This document shows positions 1 through 8,239 of a stretch of DNA of 13,589 bases, piece by piece. This stretch comes from Actinomycetota bacterium. GTDB lineage: Bacteria > Actinomycetota > Actinomycetes > Nanopelagicales > Nanopelagicaceae. The notes beneath the pieces were generated by a model. It made no database searches. It saw only the letters and a program-made list of their open reading frames with translations, and was not told the DNA's origin. Position numbers and translations under genes: made by a program. Each line of letters begins with the position of its first letter. Within the stretch, counting starts at the first letter, position 1. The stretch is from NCBI GenBank assembly GCA_009699645.1, contig WLNU01000022.1, positions 1 to 13,589 on the forward strand, written 5' to 3'.

Positions 1-33
1 GATGACTGCTAAATAATTCTGCGGTGAAGCCAC
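1..33 (-). CDS. ftsZ: Cell division protein FtsZ, N-terminal fragment (runs off the left edge)
   Basis: Only the first 11 codons are inside the window. They read MASPQNYLAVI from a GTG start at 33-31, which matches the usual actinobacterial FtsZ start just before its first GTP-binding loop. FtsZ is the tubulin-like GTPase that forms the cytokinetic ring. A strong ribosome-binding site, AAGGAGG (46-40), sits 6 nt before the GTG and fixes the start. The position directly after ftsQ is the standard actinobacterial order. The call rests on the short N-terminus, the ribosome-binding site and synteny together; each alone would be weak. Confidence 0.88.
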   Translation of the reverse strand, partial: MASPQNYLAVI

Positions 34-166
34 GTTTCTCCTCCTTGTGAACCATAAACCTCAACTTGAGCCTTATAATTCAATGTTTTTCGATAGGGCG
101 AACGTAAAGTGCGCGCGCTCCTTAAGCAAACACCGACTCGATTTATTTTTCTTCGTGTCGAATTAA
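34..166 (-). promoter_or_regulatory. ftsQ-ftsZ intergenic region with candidate ftsZ control elements
   Basis: This 133-bp gap is one of only two intergenic spaces over 5 bp between genes. On the minus strand it holds, in order: a possible -35/-10 pair TTGCTT (129-124) and TACGTT (106-101) with a 17-bp spacer; an 8-base alternating GC tract (111-118); a -10-like TATAAG (77-72) with no good -35; an 11-base palindrome CTCAAGTTGAG (70-60); and the ftsZ ribosome-binding site (46-40). ftsZ commonly has its own promoters in actinobacteria, and I recall related AAGTTGAGGTT-type sequences upstream of ftsZ in other members, but this is from memory. No convincing terminator follows ftsQ, so read-through from the operon is likely. 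The promoter assignments are tentative. Confidence 0.45.
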
Positions 167-808
167 TTATTTAACGATGGGTGCATGTGGTGCAGTCAGA
201 TCTATCCGAAATATTTTCGAATTCTCAGGTTGTGCGATTAAAGCCTTATAAACCTTTACTTTTAGAGCACTCTCTCCCTCTTGTCCCCACAAAAGTTCAA
301 TCGATTTCCCGCCATCCACGATCTCTAAGACATATGCCTGAGCGCTTCGTACCTTCACTAATACCACCGACTCAGCAATCTCTGCCGGTAGAGCCATTAA
401 GAAGGCAGCGGCCTCCACTGCCGATTCAGCCGTTGGTGCGAGAATGCGTGGCAAGCCTTTTACGGAATCGGTGGGAGTTGGAAAGCTGACTCCGTCGGCA
501 TCTATAGCCTGATTGTCATAGAGGGCTATAGGGGTTCGTTTGCTCAGAGTAATCGTAACTTTTCCACTTATCCAATTTCTTGAGACATCGGCTTTTTTTA
601 TCCAGAGATTTTTTTCAAACTCTGCTGCAACCTTCCGAGGCTCTACTCGCGCTAATTTTTCTCCAGGGACAATAGTTGAGCTCATAAGCGTGGTGGAGCC
701 TTTAATCTCTACAGAGCTAACAGTGAATAAGCTCGACCAGCCTAAAATATATCCCGCGGTAGCAAATATCAGGACTCCTAGTGCAATAAATAGCCGTTGC
801 TTTTTCAT
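167..808 (-). CDS. ftsQ: Cell division protein FtsQ (POTRA domain)
   Basis: 213 residues. A very short cytoplasmic tail (MKKQR) is followed by one membrane segment (about residues 6-24). A POTRA domain begins at LFTVSSVEIKG (27-37) and extends to about residue 95, including the WIKKADVSRNW stretch; the FtsQ/DivIB beta domain follows and ends in RIDLTAPHAPIVK. FtsQ is a bitopic divisome scaffold that links FtsL/FtsB to the ring and restrains FtsWI activity. The start ATG abuts the murC stop (TAG then ATG, no gap), implying coupled translation. The protein is shorter than many actinobacterial homologues, which carry long N-terminal cytoplasmic extensions. Identification rests on topology, POTRA-like sequence and position between murC and ftsZ. 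Confidence 0.92.
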   Translation of the reverse strand: MKKQRLFIALGVLIFATAGYILGWSSLFTVSSVEIKGSTTLMSSTIVPGEKLARVEPRKVAAEFEKNLWIKKADVSRNWISGKVTITLSKRTPIALYDNQAIDADGVSFPTPTDSVKGLPRILAPTAESAVEAAAFLMALPAEIAESVVLVKVRSAQAYVLEIVDGGKSIELLWGQEGESALKVKVYKALIAQPENSKIFRIDLTAPHAPIVK

Positions 809-2194
809 CTAGGGAAATCGTCTGATTAATCCATCGACGATGATGGGTGCTAATGAACTTACATCGCCTGCGCCTAAGGTAATAATGACATCACCTGGCT
901 GGGCCGATTCGATAACGCTATCTGTGACCTCAATAAAATTGGGCTTGTATTCACCATTGCTCATCAGATCTGTAATCATCTGTGAGGTAACCCCAGGAAT
1001 TGGTTTTTCACTCGCGGCATAGACCTCTAAAACAATTGCGCGATCTGCCAGTGAAAGCGATCGTGCAAAGCCGGCGGCAAAGGCGGCCGTGCGTGAATAG
1101 CGATGTGGTTGAAAAATTACGATTAACCGGCCATCTCCGCTATATCTACGGGCCGCTTGCAATGTTGCATCGATCTCGGTGGGGTGATGTCCATAATCAT
1201 CGATGACGCGTATGCCATGGACCGTTCCTTTAACCTCAAAGCGGCGACCCGTACCGCGAAACATCGCTAGCCCCTGCAGCAAATCCGATGCACTAAAGCC
1301 AAGTTGTAATCCAGTTGCAAGGGCTGCGGCCGCATTTAATAGGTTGTGATGGCCGGGCACTTGCAGCTCTATAAATCCAATGCTCTTTCCATGCCAAAGA
1401 GCTCGGGCATGCGAGCCCATAGCTAGAAGCTCTATCGAATCTAGGGTGAGATCACTGCCTTCGCCCACACCATATGAGATGCAGGTTAACTCCTTCATAT
1501 GCTCGGCAAGGGCAACTGCGCCAGCATCGTCGGCGCAGTAGGTTAAGAAGCCATCTCTACGTATGGTGGCTGCAAAGCTTTTAAATGCATCCTCAACTGC
1601 AGCAGGTGTTGCAAAAAAATCTACGTGATCATGTTCGATATTCGTCACGATAGCTGCAAAAGGGTGGTACTCGATAAATGAGCCATCGGATTCATCGGCC
1701 TCGGCAACAAAGATCTCACCAGTGCCACGGTGGGCGTTTGAGCCAGATGCGGTGATTGTGCCTCCAATAGCAAATGAGGGATCTGCGCCACAGGCTTGTA
1801 GTGCAACTGCCAACATCGATGATGTAGTTGTCTTTCCGTGGGTTCCTGCAACCGCGATGCTCGTTGACTCTGACATAAAAATCGAGAGTGCGGCCGCACG
1901 GGTTAACACAGTTACTCCAAGCTCCTGCGCACGCATGAGTTCAGGATTACTAGATGAAATAGCCGTTGAGAAGACGACAAGATCTGCCCCATCAACATTT
2001 TCTGCCGCGTGTGATGTTGCAATCGATGCACCCAATGCAACGAGGGCTTTCACAACTGAAGAATCCTTATTATCTGAGCCGCTCACATGTATCGAGTGCG
2101 ATAGTGCGATACGTGCCAAGCCACTCATGCCAGCACCACCGATTCCGATAAAGTGCACGCGCTTTCCGATAAGGGATTTCAAAGTTGGCCTCAT
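809..2194 (-). CDS. murC: UDP-N-acetylmuramate--L-alanine ligase MurC
   Basis: 461 residues, normal length. This cytoplasmic ATP-dependent ligase adds L-alanine to UDP-MurNAc, the first step of stem-peptide assembly. Visible motifs: N-terminal Rossmann loop IGIGGAGMSGLA (16-27); ATP P-loop GTHGKTTT (117-124); EADESDGSF (165-173); central-domain NIEHDHVDFF (185-194); C-terminal DYGHHPTEI (333-341), typical of MurC, and FQPHRYSR (361-368); GAGD (441-444). The GTHGKT form of the P-loop and the DYGHHP motif separate it from MurD, MurE and MurF. Its ATG overlaps the murG stop as ATGA, a classic coupling arrangement. Nothing is missing or truncated. Confidence 0.98.
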   Translation of the reverse strand: MRPTLKSLIGKRVHFIGIGGAGMSGLARIALSHSIHVSGSDNKDSSVVKALVALGASIATSHAAENVDGADLVVFSTAISSSNPELMRAQELGVTVLTRAAALSIFMSESTSIAVAGTHGKTTTSSMLAVALQACGADPSFAIGGTITASGSNAHRGTGEIFVAEADESDGSFIEYHPFAAIVTNIEHDHVDFFATPAAVEDAFKSFAATIRRDGFLTYCADDAGAVALAEHMKELTCISYGVGEGSDLTLDSIELLAMGSHARALWHGKSIGFIELQVPGHHNLLNAAAALATGLQLGFSASDLLQGLAMFRGTGRRFEVKGTVHGIRVIDDYGHHPTEIDATLQAARRYSGDGRLIVIFQPHRYSRTAAFAAGFARSLSLADRAIVLEVYAASEKPIPGVTSQMITDLMSNGEYKPNFIEVTDSVIESAQPGDVIITLGAGDVSSLAPIIVDGLIRRFP

Positions 2195-3270
2195 CGTTTG
2201 GCAATCGCAAACTCGCCAAGTGCGACGATTTTTTCGGCCGCCTCTAAATCAAGGGAGGATCCATCCTCGGGTGCTGCTGCAGAGTTCATGAGCAACTCAT
2301 CTATGTGCTCTATCAAATATGTCGAAGTAAATTGAGATTGTTCGACAACTTGAGCCCGTTTATCGGCGACGAGTGTGCGAGCATTAAAGAACTGCTCGCC
2401 ATTTCCAATTGGTAGTGGCACAAAAAGAGCGTATCTCCCAAGGGCTCGGAATTCACAGCAAGTCACTGCGCCGCTTCGGGCAATGATTACATCACTTGCT
2501 AAATAGGCATCGGCCATCGCATCGACGTAGCCAACAGGATGATAGGCACCTTCTGCCTTGGGCAGTGAGTTAGCCCGCCCTACCGAGTGCAGAATTGATA
2601 GACCCTTTGATAAAAGTGCAGGGACTGCTCCTGCAATCTCTTTATTAATAGCTACCGAGCCTTGAGATCCACCCATAACAAATATTAATGGCGCTTTTTC
2701 ATCAAAGCCCAGACGCTTCTTTGCGCCAAGCCGCGCGCCTTTGAAATCGCTGCGCGAGGCGGTAAATGCCGATGCGACATCCCTTCGCAGTGGAGTGCCT
2801 GTAAGGAGGGCATCTGTGAACTTTCGAGAGTCAACAGGGTTTGCAACAGCTATATACGGTGTCATCAATGCGCCTAAGCCATTTGCCCAGCCAGGCTTAG
2901 CATTTGCCTCGTGAATCACGGTTGGAAGCCTGGTGATACGTGCAGCTAAATACGCTGGGGCGCTTACATATCCCCCAAATCCAATTAAGAGATCGGCATC
3001 GCGCAGAATAATTCGAGATGCACTCACTGCTTTTAGTAACTGTCCTGGAACTTGAAGCCAAGTAAGTGATGGCTTGCGTGCAACTGCAACCTTTGGGATA
3101 TGGCTCACCGTAAATCCAGCTGCAGGAATAATTGTATTTTCTAATCCACCTTCAGTACCGATAAATACAATCAGATCATCGGGATGAGCAGAGCGCCAAG
3201 CGCGCGCTACCGCTAAGGCGGGTTCAATATGTCCGGCAGTTCCACCGCCTGCCAAAACTATCGTAGCCAT
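2191..3270 (-). CDS. murG: Lipid II-forming N-acetylglucosaminyltransferase MurG
   Basis: 359 residues. A peripheral membrane GT-B glycosyltransferase that transfers GlcNAc from UDP-GlcNAc to lipid I, giving lipid II on the inner face of the membrane. Motifs: glycine-rich GGGTAGHIEPALA (8-20); GFGGYVSAP (97-105); HEANAKPGWAN (120-130, the HExNxxPG family signature); GGSQGS (200-205); donor-site ARSGAVTCCE (264-273) and PLPIGNGEQ (285-293). The start ATG lies inside the end of ftsW (13-nt overlap) and the stop overlaps murC by 4 nt. Standing between ftsW and murC matches the family's usual place in actinobacterial clusters. Confidence 0.98.
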   Translation of the reverse strand: MATIVLAGGGTAGHIEPALAVARAWRSAHPDDLIVFIGTEGGLENTIIPAAGFTVSHIPKVAVARKPSLTWLQVPGQLLKAVSASRIILRDADLLIGFGGYVSAPAYLAARITRLPTVIHEANAKPGWANGLGALMTPYIAVANPVDSRKFTDALLTGTPLRRDVASAFTASRSDFKGARLGAKKRLGFDEKAPLIFVMGGSQGSVAINKEIAGAVPALLSKGLSILHSVGRANSLPKAEGAYHPVGYVDAMADAYLASDVIIARSGAVTCCEFRALGRYALFVPLPIGNGEQFFNARTLVADKRAQVVEQSQFTSTYLIEHIDELLMNSAAAPEDGSSLDLEAAEKIVALGEFAIAKR

Positions 3271-4424
3271 GTGAACTCACTCTTTTTCAACTCGTCAAAG
3301 ATCGCAGGATCGCGCCGTGCTGCACCGATTACAAAACCAATCCCCATATAGGTTGCAATAAGGGCCGAACCACCGTAAGAGACAAGAGGCAATGTAACTC
3401 CTACAACTGGAATAACACTCAGAGTCGAACCAATATTGAGAATCGTTTGAATAGCTATCCAACAGCCAATACCGGAGCTGACATAGCGCACCATTGGATC
3501 TTTAGCGCGCAGTGCGATCTTAAAGATTGAAAACAACAGAACGCTGAGCAGGGCGAGTGTCGATAGGGTTCCAAATAAACCTAACTCTTCACCGATTACC
3601 GAGAAGATAAAATCAGTATGAGCTTGAGACAAGTTGCCCCATTTTTGACGACTTGCGCCTAAGCCAACTCCGAATAATCCGCCACTTGCTAGCCCTAATA
3701 AACTATGGGCCGGTTGCCACCCGAAGTTTTTATACTGATCTTCAGCAAATGGATTAAGAAAGACGGCAAAGCGCTGCATGCGATATGGCGCAGCGACAAT
3801 GAGTGCGGCGATACCTGCAAAGCCCATAGTGAGCAGACCTGCAAAGACTCCTAAGCGAACCCCTGAGACCCATAAGAGGCCGGCCAGGATGAAGGCCAAG
3901 ACTGAGGCGGTACCTAAATCACGGCCTAACAAAATAAGGATTATGCAGAGCGCAAAGGCAGGAGCGATCAAAGTAATGACATTGGTTTGTGCTGTGCCAT
4001 TGCGTTCGCGCTTGGCCAGTATGAACCCGGCCCATAAAATCATTAAAAACTTAGCTATCTCACTGGGTTGTACGTCTACGAAACCAAGACTAATCCAGTT
4101 GCGGTTGCCGTTAACGCTCTTACCGATTACCTGCACTGCCACTAATAGTGCGATTGAAATGAGTACTCCAGAACGGGCGATTATTTTCCAGCGGGCGAGT
4201 GAAAGCCGTGATAATGCCCACGCCATTGGAATTGAGATAATAAGAAAGATTATTTGTCGAAGGGCTATCGCATACGTCGCACCCTTGGATTCGAGGGAGT
4301 GAATCGAGGATGCTGAAAAGACCATGACTACGCCTAAAACGCTTAAACTCGCAGTGCTCACTATTAGCATGTAGTACAAGTTGACAGGCTTAGTAAAGAA
4401 ATTCTCTCGAGTGTTAGATTTCAT
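3258..4424 (-). CDS. ftsW: Septal peptidoglycan glycosyltransferase FtsW (SEDS family)
   Basis: 388 residues with about ten hydrophobic membrane segments. FtsW polymerises lipid II into glycan strands at the septum together with FtsI. SEDS hallmarks are intact: NRNWISLG (107-114), QPSEIAKF (119-126), LLGRDLGT (165-172), the extracytoplasmic loop with AHTDFIFSVIGEELG (269-283) containing the aspartate (D271) expected to be catalytic, and TLPLVSYGGSALI (344-356). The protein stops about 20 residues after the last membrane segment, so it lacks the long C-terminal tail of mycobacterial FtsW. RodA is the alternative SEDS assignment, but location between murD and murG, with ftsI in the same operon, favours FtsW. 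It overlaps murD by 11 nt and murG by 13 nt; no clear ribosome-binding site is seen, consistent with coupling. Confidence 0.95.
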   Translation of the reverse strand: MKSNTRENFFTKPVNLYYMLIVSTASLSVLGVVMVFSASSIHSLESKGATYAIALRQIIFLIISIPMAWALSRLSLARWKIIARSGVLISIALLVAVQVIGKSVNGNRNWISLGFVDVQPSEIAKFLMILWAGFILAKRERNGTAQTNVITLIAPAFALCIILILLGRDLGTASVLAFILAGLLWVSGVRLGVFAGLLTMGFAGIAALIVAAPYRMQRFAVFLNPFAEDQYKNFGWQPAHSLLGLASGGLFGVGLGASRQKWGNLSQAHTDFIFSVIGEELGLFGTLSTLALLSVLLFSIFKIALRAKDPMVRYVSSGIGCWIAIQTILNIGSTLSVIPVVGVTLPLVSYGGSALIATYMGIGFVIGAARRDPAIFDELKKSEFTWLR

Positions 4425-5802
4425 CGCTGACCAGTTTCTTTACCGCCGCGGCGAATCGATCTCCGCGATCTGCATATGAAATGAATTGATCCATCGATGC
4501 ACATGCCGGCGCCATTAAGACTGTATCCCCCGGTGCGGCAAAGCCCTTCGCAGCCGTGACAACACTCTCCATCAAGGCATTAGATTCTCCACCTTTAATG
4601 TAGTCGGCATCTATTTTAATTCGTGGGGTATCAGGTGCAAATTTGAGAAAAGCCGTTTCAATTAAATCTCGATCTGCACCGATTAAAATCACTGCTTTGA
4701 TTCGATCCTTCGTGCGCTCAACAAGGGCCTTCATATCGGCGCCTTTGGCCAGACCGCCAGCGATCCAAATGACCGATAAGTGAGAGAGGATTGAGGCTGC
4801 GGCCGCATGTGGGTTAGTCGCCTTTGAATCATCAATCCAGGAAATACCCTGGGCGCTTGCGATAGTTTCGATGCGGTGGCGACCAGGATGAAAATCGATG
4901 AGCGCGCCTTGAATATCTAGATATGAAACACCGACCGAGCGGGCTAAGCCGGAAGCTGCAAGGGCGTTAGAAACACTGTGCGGCAGAGTGGGCACAATGT
5001 CATTGATCTGGGCAATCATCTGCGCCTCTTGGGGATCACTGACGAAGGCGCGATCTATCAAGAGGTTTTCAACAAGGCCGAGTTCTCCAGGTGAAGGTGT
5101 ATCGAGTGAGAAAAATACTTTACGACCTTTCCATGTATGAGCACGTTTAACAATCTCTCCATCATCGCCATTCAATATCGCCATATCTGAGTGGCGTAGA
5201 AGCGATAACTTTGCCTCGCAATAGGCATCAAAGCCTCCATGCCAATCCAAGTGATCTTCGGCGATATTCAAAATCGCAGAGCTAACAAAGTGCGCTGACT
5301 TCATCCAATGGAGTTGAAAAGATGAGAGCTCAATAATTAAATAGTCGAAACTATCTTTATGGGTAACTGCATCAATCACGGTATCGCCAACATTGCCACA
5401 TGCCACGGCCTTTAATCCAGCGCGTTGCAACATGGCTGCAGCCATTTCAACGGTTGTGGTCTTGCCATTTGTTCCAGTTAACGCTAACCATTTTTGATGT
5501 GGTGATCGCTCCTGAGCGATACTCCACGCGATATCTATCTCATTCAAAATCTCTATGCCGGCAGCGATGCAAGCCGCAATTAAAGGATGGTTCTCTTTCC
5601 AGCCTGGAGAGATTACGACCGCCGAATACTGACTCACCTCAACTGATTGCGGGGCAAGGAGGGTGAACTCAGTTTTTAGATTGGGATTTTCATCGACGAT
5701 AGTGACCTTTGCTCCTTCAGTAGCAAGAAAGCGAGCTACCGAACTTCCAGTGACACCCCCGCCTGCAACAAGTACTGTCCGGCCTGCAAAGTTAAGAGAC
5801 AT
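4414..5802 (-). CDS. murD: UDP-N-acetylmuramoyl-L-alanine--D-glutamate ligase MurD
   Basis: 462 residues. Cytoplasmic ligase adding D-glutamate to UDP-MurNAc-L-Ala. N-terminal nucleotide-sugar-binding Rossmann segment VAGGGVTGSSVARFL (12-26); P-loop LTGTNGKTTT (108-117); central NIAEDHLDWHG (179-189); YCEAKLSLL (194-202) with the lysine K198 expected to be carbamylated; C-terminal DDSKATNPHA (324-333), diagnostic for MurD; and APACASMDQF (431-440). The ATG lies 5 nt after the mraY stop, the largest gap between rsmH and ftsQ. The ribosome-binding site is weak, so translation probably depends on ribosomes leaving mraY. Downstream it overlaps ftsW by 11 nt. Confidence 0.98.
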   Translation of the reverse strand: MSLNFAGRTVLVAGGGVTGSSVARFLATEGAKVTIVDENPNLKTEFTLLAPQSVEVSQYSAVVISPGWKENHPLIAACIAAGIEILNEIDIAWSIAQERSPHQKWLALTGTNGKTTTVEMAAAMLQRAGLKAVACGNVGDTVIDAVTHKDSFDYLIIELSSFQLHWMKSAHFVSSAILNIAEDHLDWHGGFDAYCEAKLSLLRHSDMAILNGDDGEIVKRAHTWKGRKVFFSLDTPSPGELGLVENLLIDRAFVSDPQEAQMIAQINDIVPTLPHSVSNALAASGLARSVGVSYLDIQGALIDFHPGRHRIETIASAQGISWIDDSKATNPHAAAASILSHLSVIWIAGGLAKGADMKALVERTKDRIKAVILIGADRDLIETAFLKFAPDTPRIKIDADYIKGGESNALMESVVTAAKGFAAPGDTVLMAPACASMDQFISYADRGDRFAAAVKKLVSDEI

Positions 5803-5807
5803 CGAGG

Positions 5808-6866
5808 CTACTTAACTACCCACTGGGCGTAGAAGAGACCTAAGCCAAGGGCGACTGATAGGCCGGCAATAATCCAGAAGCGAATCACTATTGTTACCTC
5901 GCCCCACCCTAAAAGTTCGAAGTGGTGTTGCAACGGCGCCATCTTAAATACGCGCTTTCCACCACTGATTTTGAAGTAGAGAGTTTGAATAACAACTGAC
6001 ATCGTAATAATCACAAATAATCCACCGAGAGGAATGAGTAAAAGCTCCACACGCAGAGTCGCCGCTAATCCAGCTAGGGCACCTCCGAGTGCAAGGGAGC
6101 CGGTATCGCCCATGAAAATCTTGGCCGGTGAGGCGTTCCACCAGAGAAAACCAGTACATGAGCCGGCAAAGGCGGCAGCAAGCACAGCTAAATCTAGAGG
6201 ATCTCGCACTTGATAACAGCCAACGCCTGCATTAATCGAACAGCCCTGACCGAACTCCCATACACCAATTAAAATAAATGCAAGAAAAACCATAACAGCT
6301 GCACCTGTTGCAAGACCATCTAAACCATCGGCGAGATTAACGCCATTGCTTGCAGACATAACCATTAATACAACCCAAGCAATGGCAATAACTGGGCCGA
6401 GGTAGAACGCTGTTTCGCGCACGCCCGATAAGTAATATGAGATTGGGGTTAACGATGTTGAATCGGCAAATCTAACTCCGAGAGTGCCAAAGATAGCTGC
6501 AACGCTTGCTTGGCCAATAAGTTTTTGTCGTGCAGTTAGACCTAATGATTTCTGTCTAGAGACCTTTAACCAGTCATCGATAAAACCTAATAATCCAAGG
6601 GCGATAACCAGACCAAGAACTAAGACTGCAGAGATAGTTAAGGAGTTTTGGGTTAATGCATGTGCCATTAAATATCCAGCAAGAGCGGCGGCGATAAGAA
6701 TTATTCCGCCCATCGTGGGTGTCCCACGCTTTACATGATGACTAGTTGGACCATCATCTCGAATAATCTGTCCATAGCCGCGTGTTGCAAGAATCTTTAT
6801 AAGACCACGTGTTCCAAAGAGTGAGAAAAGAAGTGCTATTGCGCCAGCTATCAGAATCTGTCTCAC
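5808..6866 (-). CDS. mraY: Phospho-N-acetylmuramoyl-pentapeptide transferase MraY
   Basis: 352 residues, about ten membrane segments. This integral membrane enzyme moves phospho-MurNAc-pentapeptide from UDP to undecaprenyl phosphate, making lipid I. Motifs: [10 protein letters not shown] (46-55); FIDDWLK (95-101) with the paired aspartates D97/D98; [14 protein letters not shown] (173-186); [13 protein letters not shown] (249-261) with D254; [11 protein letters not shown] (311-321), the MraY-specific histidine motif that separates it from WecA-type transferases. The start is GTG, overlapping the murF stop as GTGA. A GGAG-type ribosome-binding sequence lies just upstream within murF. Confidence 0.98.
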   Translation of the reverse strand: MRQILIAGAIALLFSLFGTRGLIKILATRGYGQIIRDDGPTSHHVKRGTPTMGGIILIAAALAGYLMAHALTQNSLTISAVLVLGLVIALGLLGFIDDWLKVSRQKSLGLTARQKLIGQASVAAIFGTLGVRFADSTSLTPISYYLSGVRETAFYLGPVIAIAWVVLMVMSASNGVNLADGLDGLATGAAVMVFLAFILIGVWEFGQGCSINAGVGCYQVRDPLDLAVLAAAFAGSCTGFLWWNASPAKIFMGDTGSLALGGALAGLAATLRVELLLIPLGGLFVIITMSVVIQTLYFKISGGKRVFKMAPLQHHFELLGWGEVTIVIRFWIIAGLSVALGLGLFYAQWVVK

Positions 6867-8239
6867 TGCTCCACTCCATTTCTAAGTATCCATCGAGCTT
6901 GAATATCATCGGCTAATAACTCAAATCTCTCAGCGCGCGAAGCCTTTACTAATACGACATCACCCGGTGAGACATGGTCTACGAAAGCGGCGGCATCAGC
7001 GATGGTTGCAACGTGATGGAACTGCATGGGGCCGACTCCAGATCCATATTCAGGTGCATTAACAACTACTAGGTGATCAATACCGATTACAGATGCAAGG
7101 GTGCCAATATCTGCACTGGCCGATGCACCTGACTCGCCGAGTTCATGCATTTTTCCTATAAAGGCCCAGGATTGCCCGCCACGTTCTTGGGCAAAAAAGC
7201 TCAAACTATGCAGAGCCGCGGCCATCGAAGCCGGATTAGCATTGTACGAGTCATTAATAATGAGTAAATCATTCACGTCATGGAGCTCCATGCGCCACTT
7301 GCTGGATAACTCAGCCGTTGATAGAGAGCTGGCAATGAGCTCTATAGGTAAGGCAAGTGCGGTACCTACGGCTGCAACGGCGAGTGCATTAGCAATTTGA
7401 TGGGCACCCACTAAACGCATTCCTACAGCATCACGACCAGCCTTTGTCACTAAGTCAAAGTGCGGGCGTCCTTCACGAATTTCAATATCAGCGGCGCGAA
7501 CATCGACCTCACTTTTCTCGCCAAAAGTGAGCACTGCACCCTTATGCAAACCCGCCATCGCAGGAGTGAACTCATCATATGTGCCAAGAATTGCAATACC
7601 TTTTTCACCGAGAGATTGGATGAGCTCTGCCTTAGTCTCGGCGATTGCGTGCTGTGAGCCAAACTCAGCAAAGTGGGCAGTACCAACTGCGAGCACAATG
7701 CCAATATCTGGTTTTGCGATCTGACATAAGCGTGTTAAATCCCCCTTATGGCGTGCACCCATTTCGAGTATACAAAAGCGAGTACGTTCATCACACTCAA
7801 GAAGTGTCAGTGGTAAACCTAACTCATTATTAAATGAGCCCACAGGTGAAACTGTTGGGCCAACGGTCTCCAACATGTGTGCCATCAAATCCTTAGTACT
7901 CGTCTTTCCTTGCGAACCAGTTATTGCAATGACCGTTAAGTTATGTAGGCGCGTGCGAATAAATGTGGCAACAATAGAGAGCGCCTCAATTACATCTTTA
8001 ACAACTATGCAAGGACCATCGATGAGTTGAGTCGTTAACGAGAACATCGAACCTAGCCGATAAGCCTCTGCCACAAAATCATGGCCATCGCGAGCCTCTC
8101 CCTTGAGGGCTAAAAAGAAACTCCCAGGTGTTGCTAATCGAGAATCAAAGATTGGGGCTTTGGAGATGAGTAAGTCGCGGTCACAATGAAGCTCTCCACC
8201 AACAAGCAGGGCGATTTCACCTGCCGTTAATGTAATCAT
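6863..8239 (-). CDS. murF: UDP-N-acetylmuramoyl-tripeptide--D-alanyl-D-alanine ligase MurF
   Basis: 458 residues. Cytoplasmic ligase that adds D-Ala-D-Ala to UDP-MurNAc-tripeptide, completing the pentapeptide. N-terminal substrate domain with [17 protein letters not shown] (32-48); P-loop [10 protein letters not shown] (107-116); [12 protein letters not shown] (134-145); [10 protein letters not shown] (158-167), both typical of Mur[10 protein letters not shown] (328-336); and [10 protein letters not shown] (431-440) near the C-terminus. Start ATG overlaps the murE stop as ATGA, and the stop overlaps the GTG of mraY, so the gene is coupled on both sides. No anomalies in length or motifs. Confidence 0.98.
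   Translation of the reverse strand: MITLTAGEIALLVGGELHCDRDLLISKAPIFDSRLATPGSFFLALKGEARDGHDFVAEAYRLGSMFSLTTQLIDGPCIVVKDVIEALSIVATFIRTRLHNLTVIAITGSQGKTSTKDLMAHMLETVGPTVSPVGSFNNELGLPLTLLECDERTRFCILEMGARHKGDLTRLCQIAKPDIGIVLAVGTAHFAEFGSQHAIAETKAELIQSLGEKGIAILGTYDEFTPAMAGLHKGAVLTFGEKSEVDVRAADIEIREGRPHFDLVTKAGRDAVGMRLVGAHQIANALAVAAVGTALALPIELIASSLSTAELSSKWRMELHDVNDLLIINDSYNANPASMAAALHSLSFFAQERGGQSWAFIGKMHELGESGASASADIGTLASVIGIDHLVVVNAPEYGSGVGPMQFHHVATIADAAAFVDHVSPGDVVLVKASRAERFELLADDIQARWILRNGVEQ

Noticed and set aside
110..119. Alternating GC tract upstream of ftsZ as a Z-DNA or protein site
   Set aside because: Only about 8 bp long; too short to support a specific role.
1722..2291. 189-codon open frame on the plus strand opposite murC and the end of murG
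   Set aside because: It lies antisense to clearly conserved MurC motifs, has no recognisable domain, and looks like a codon-bias shadow.
3778..4302. 174-codon plus-strand frame opposite ftsW
   Set aside because: Antisense to SEDS membrane segments; rich in K, R and A with no recognisable fold. It is best explained as the complement of hydrophobic codons.
1326..4808. Repeated GCGGCCGC octamers in murC and murD
   Set aside because: They correspond to alanine-rich codon pairs; there is no regular spacing or intergenic placement.
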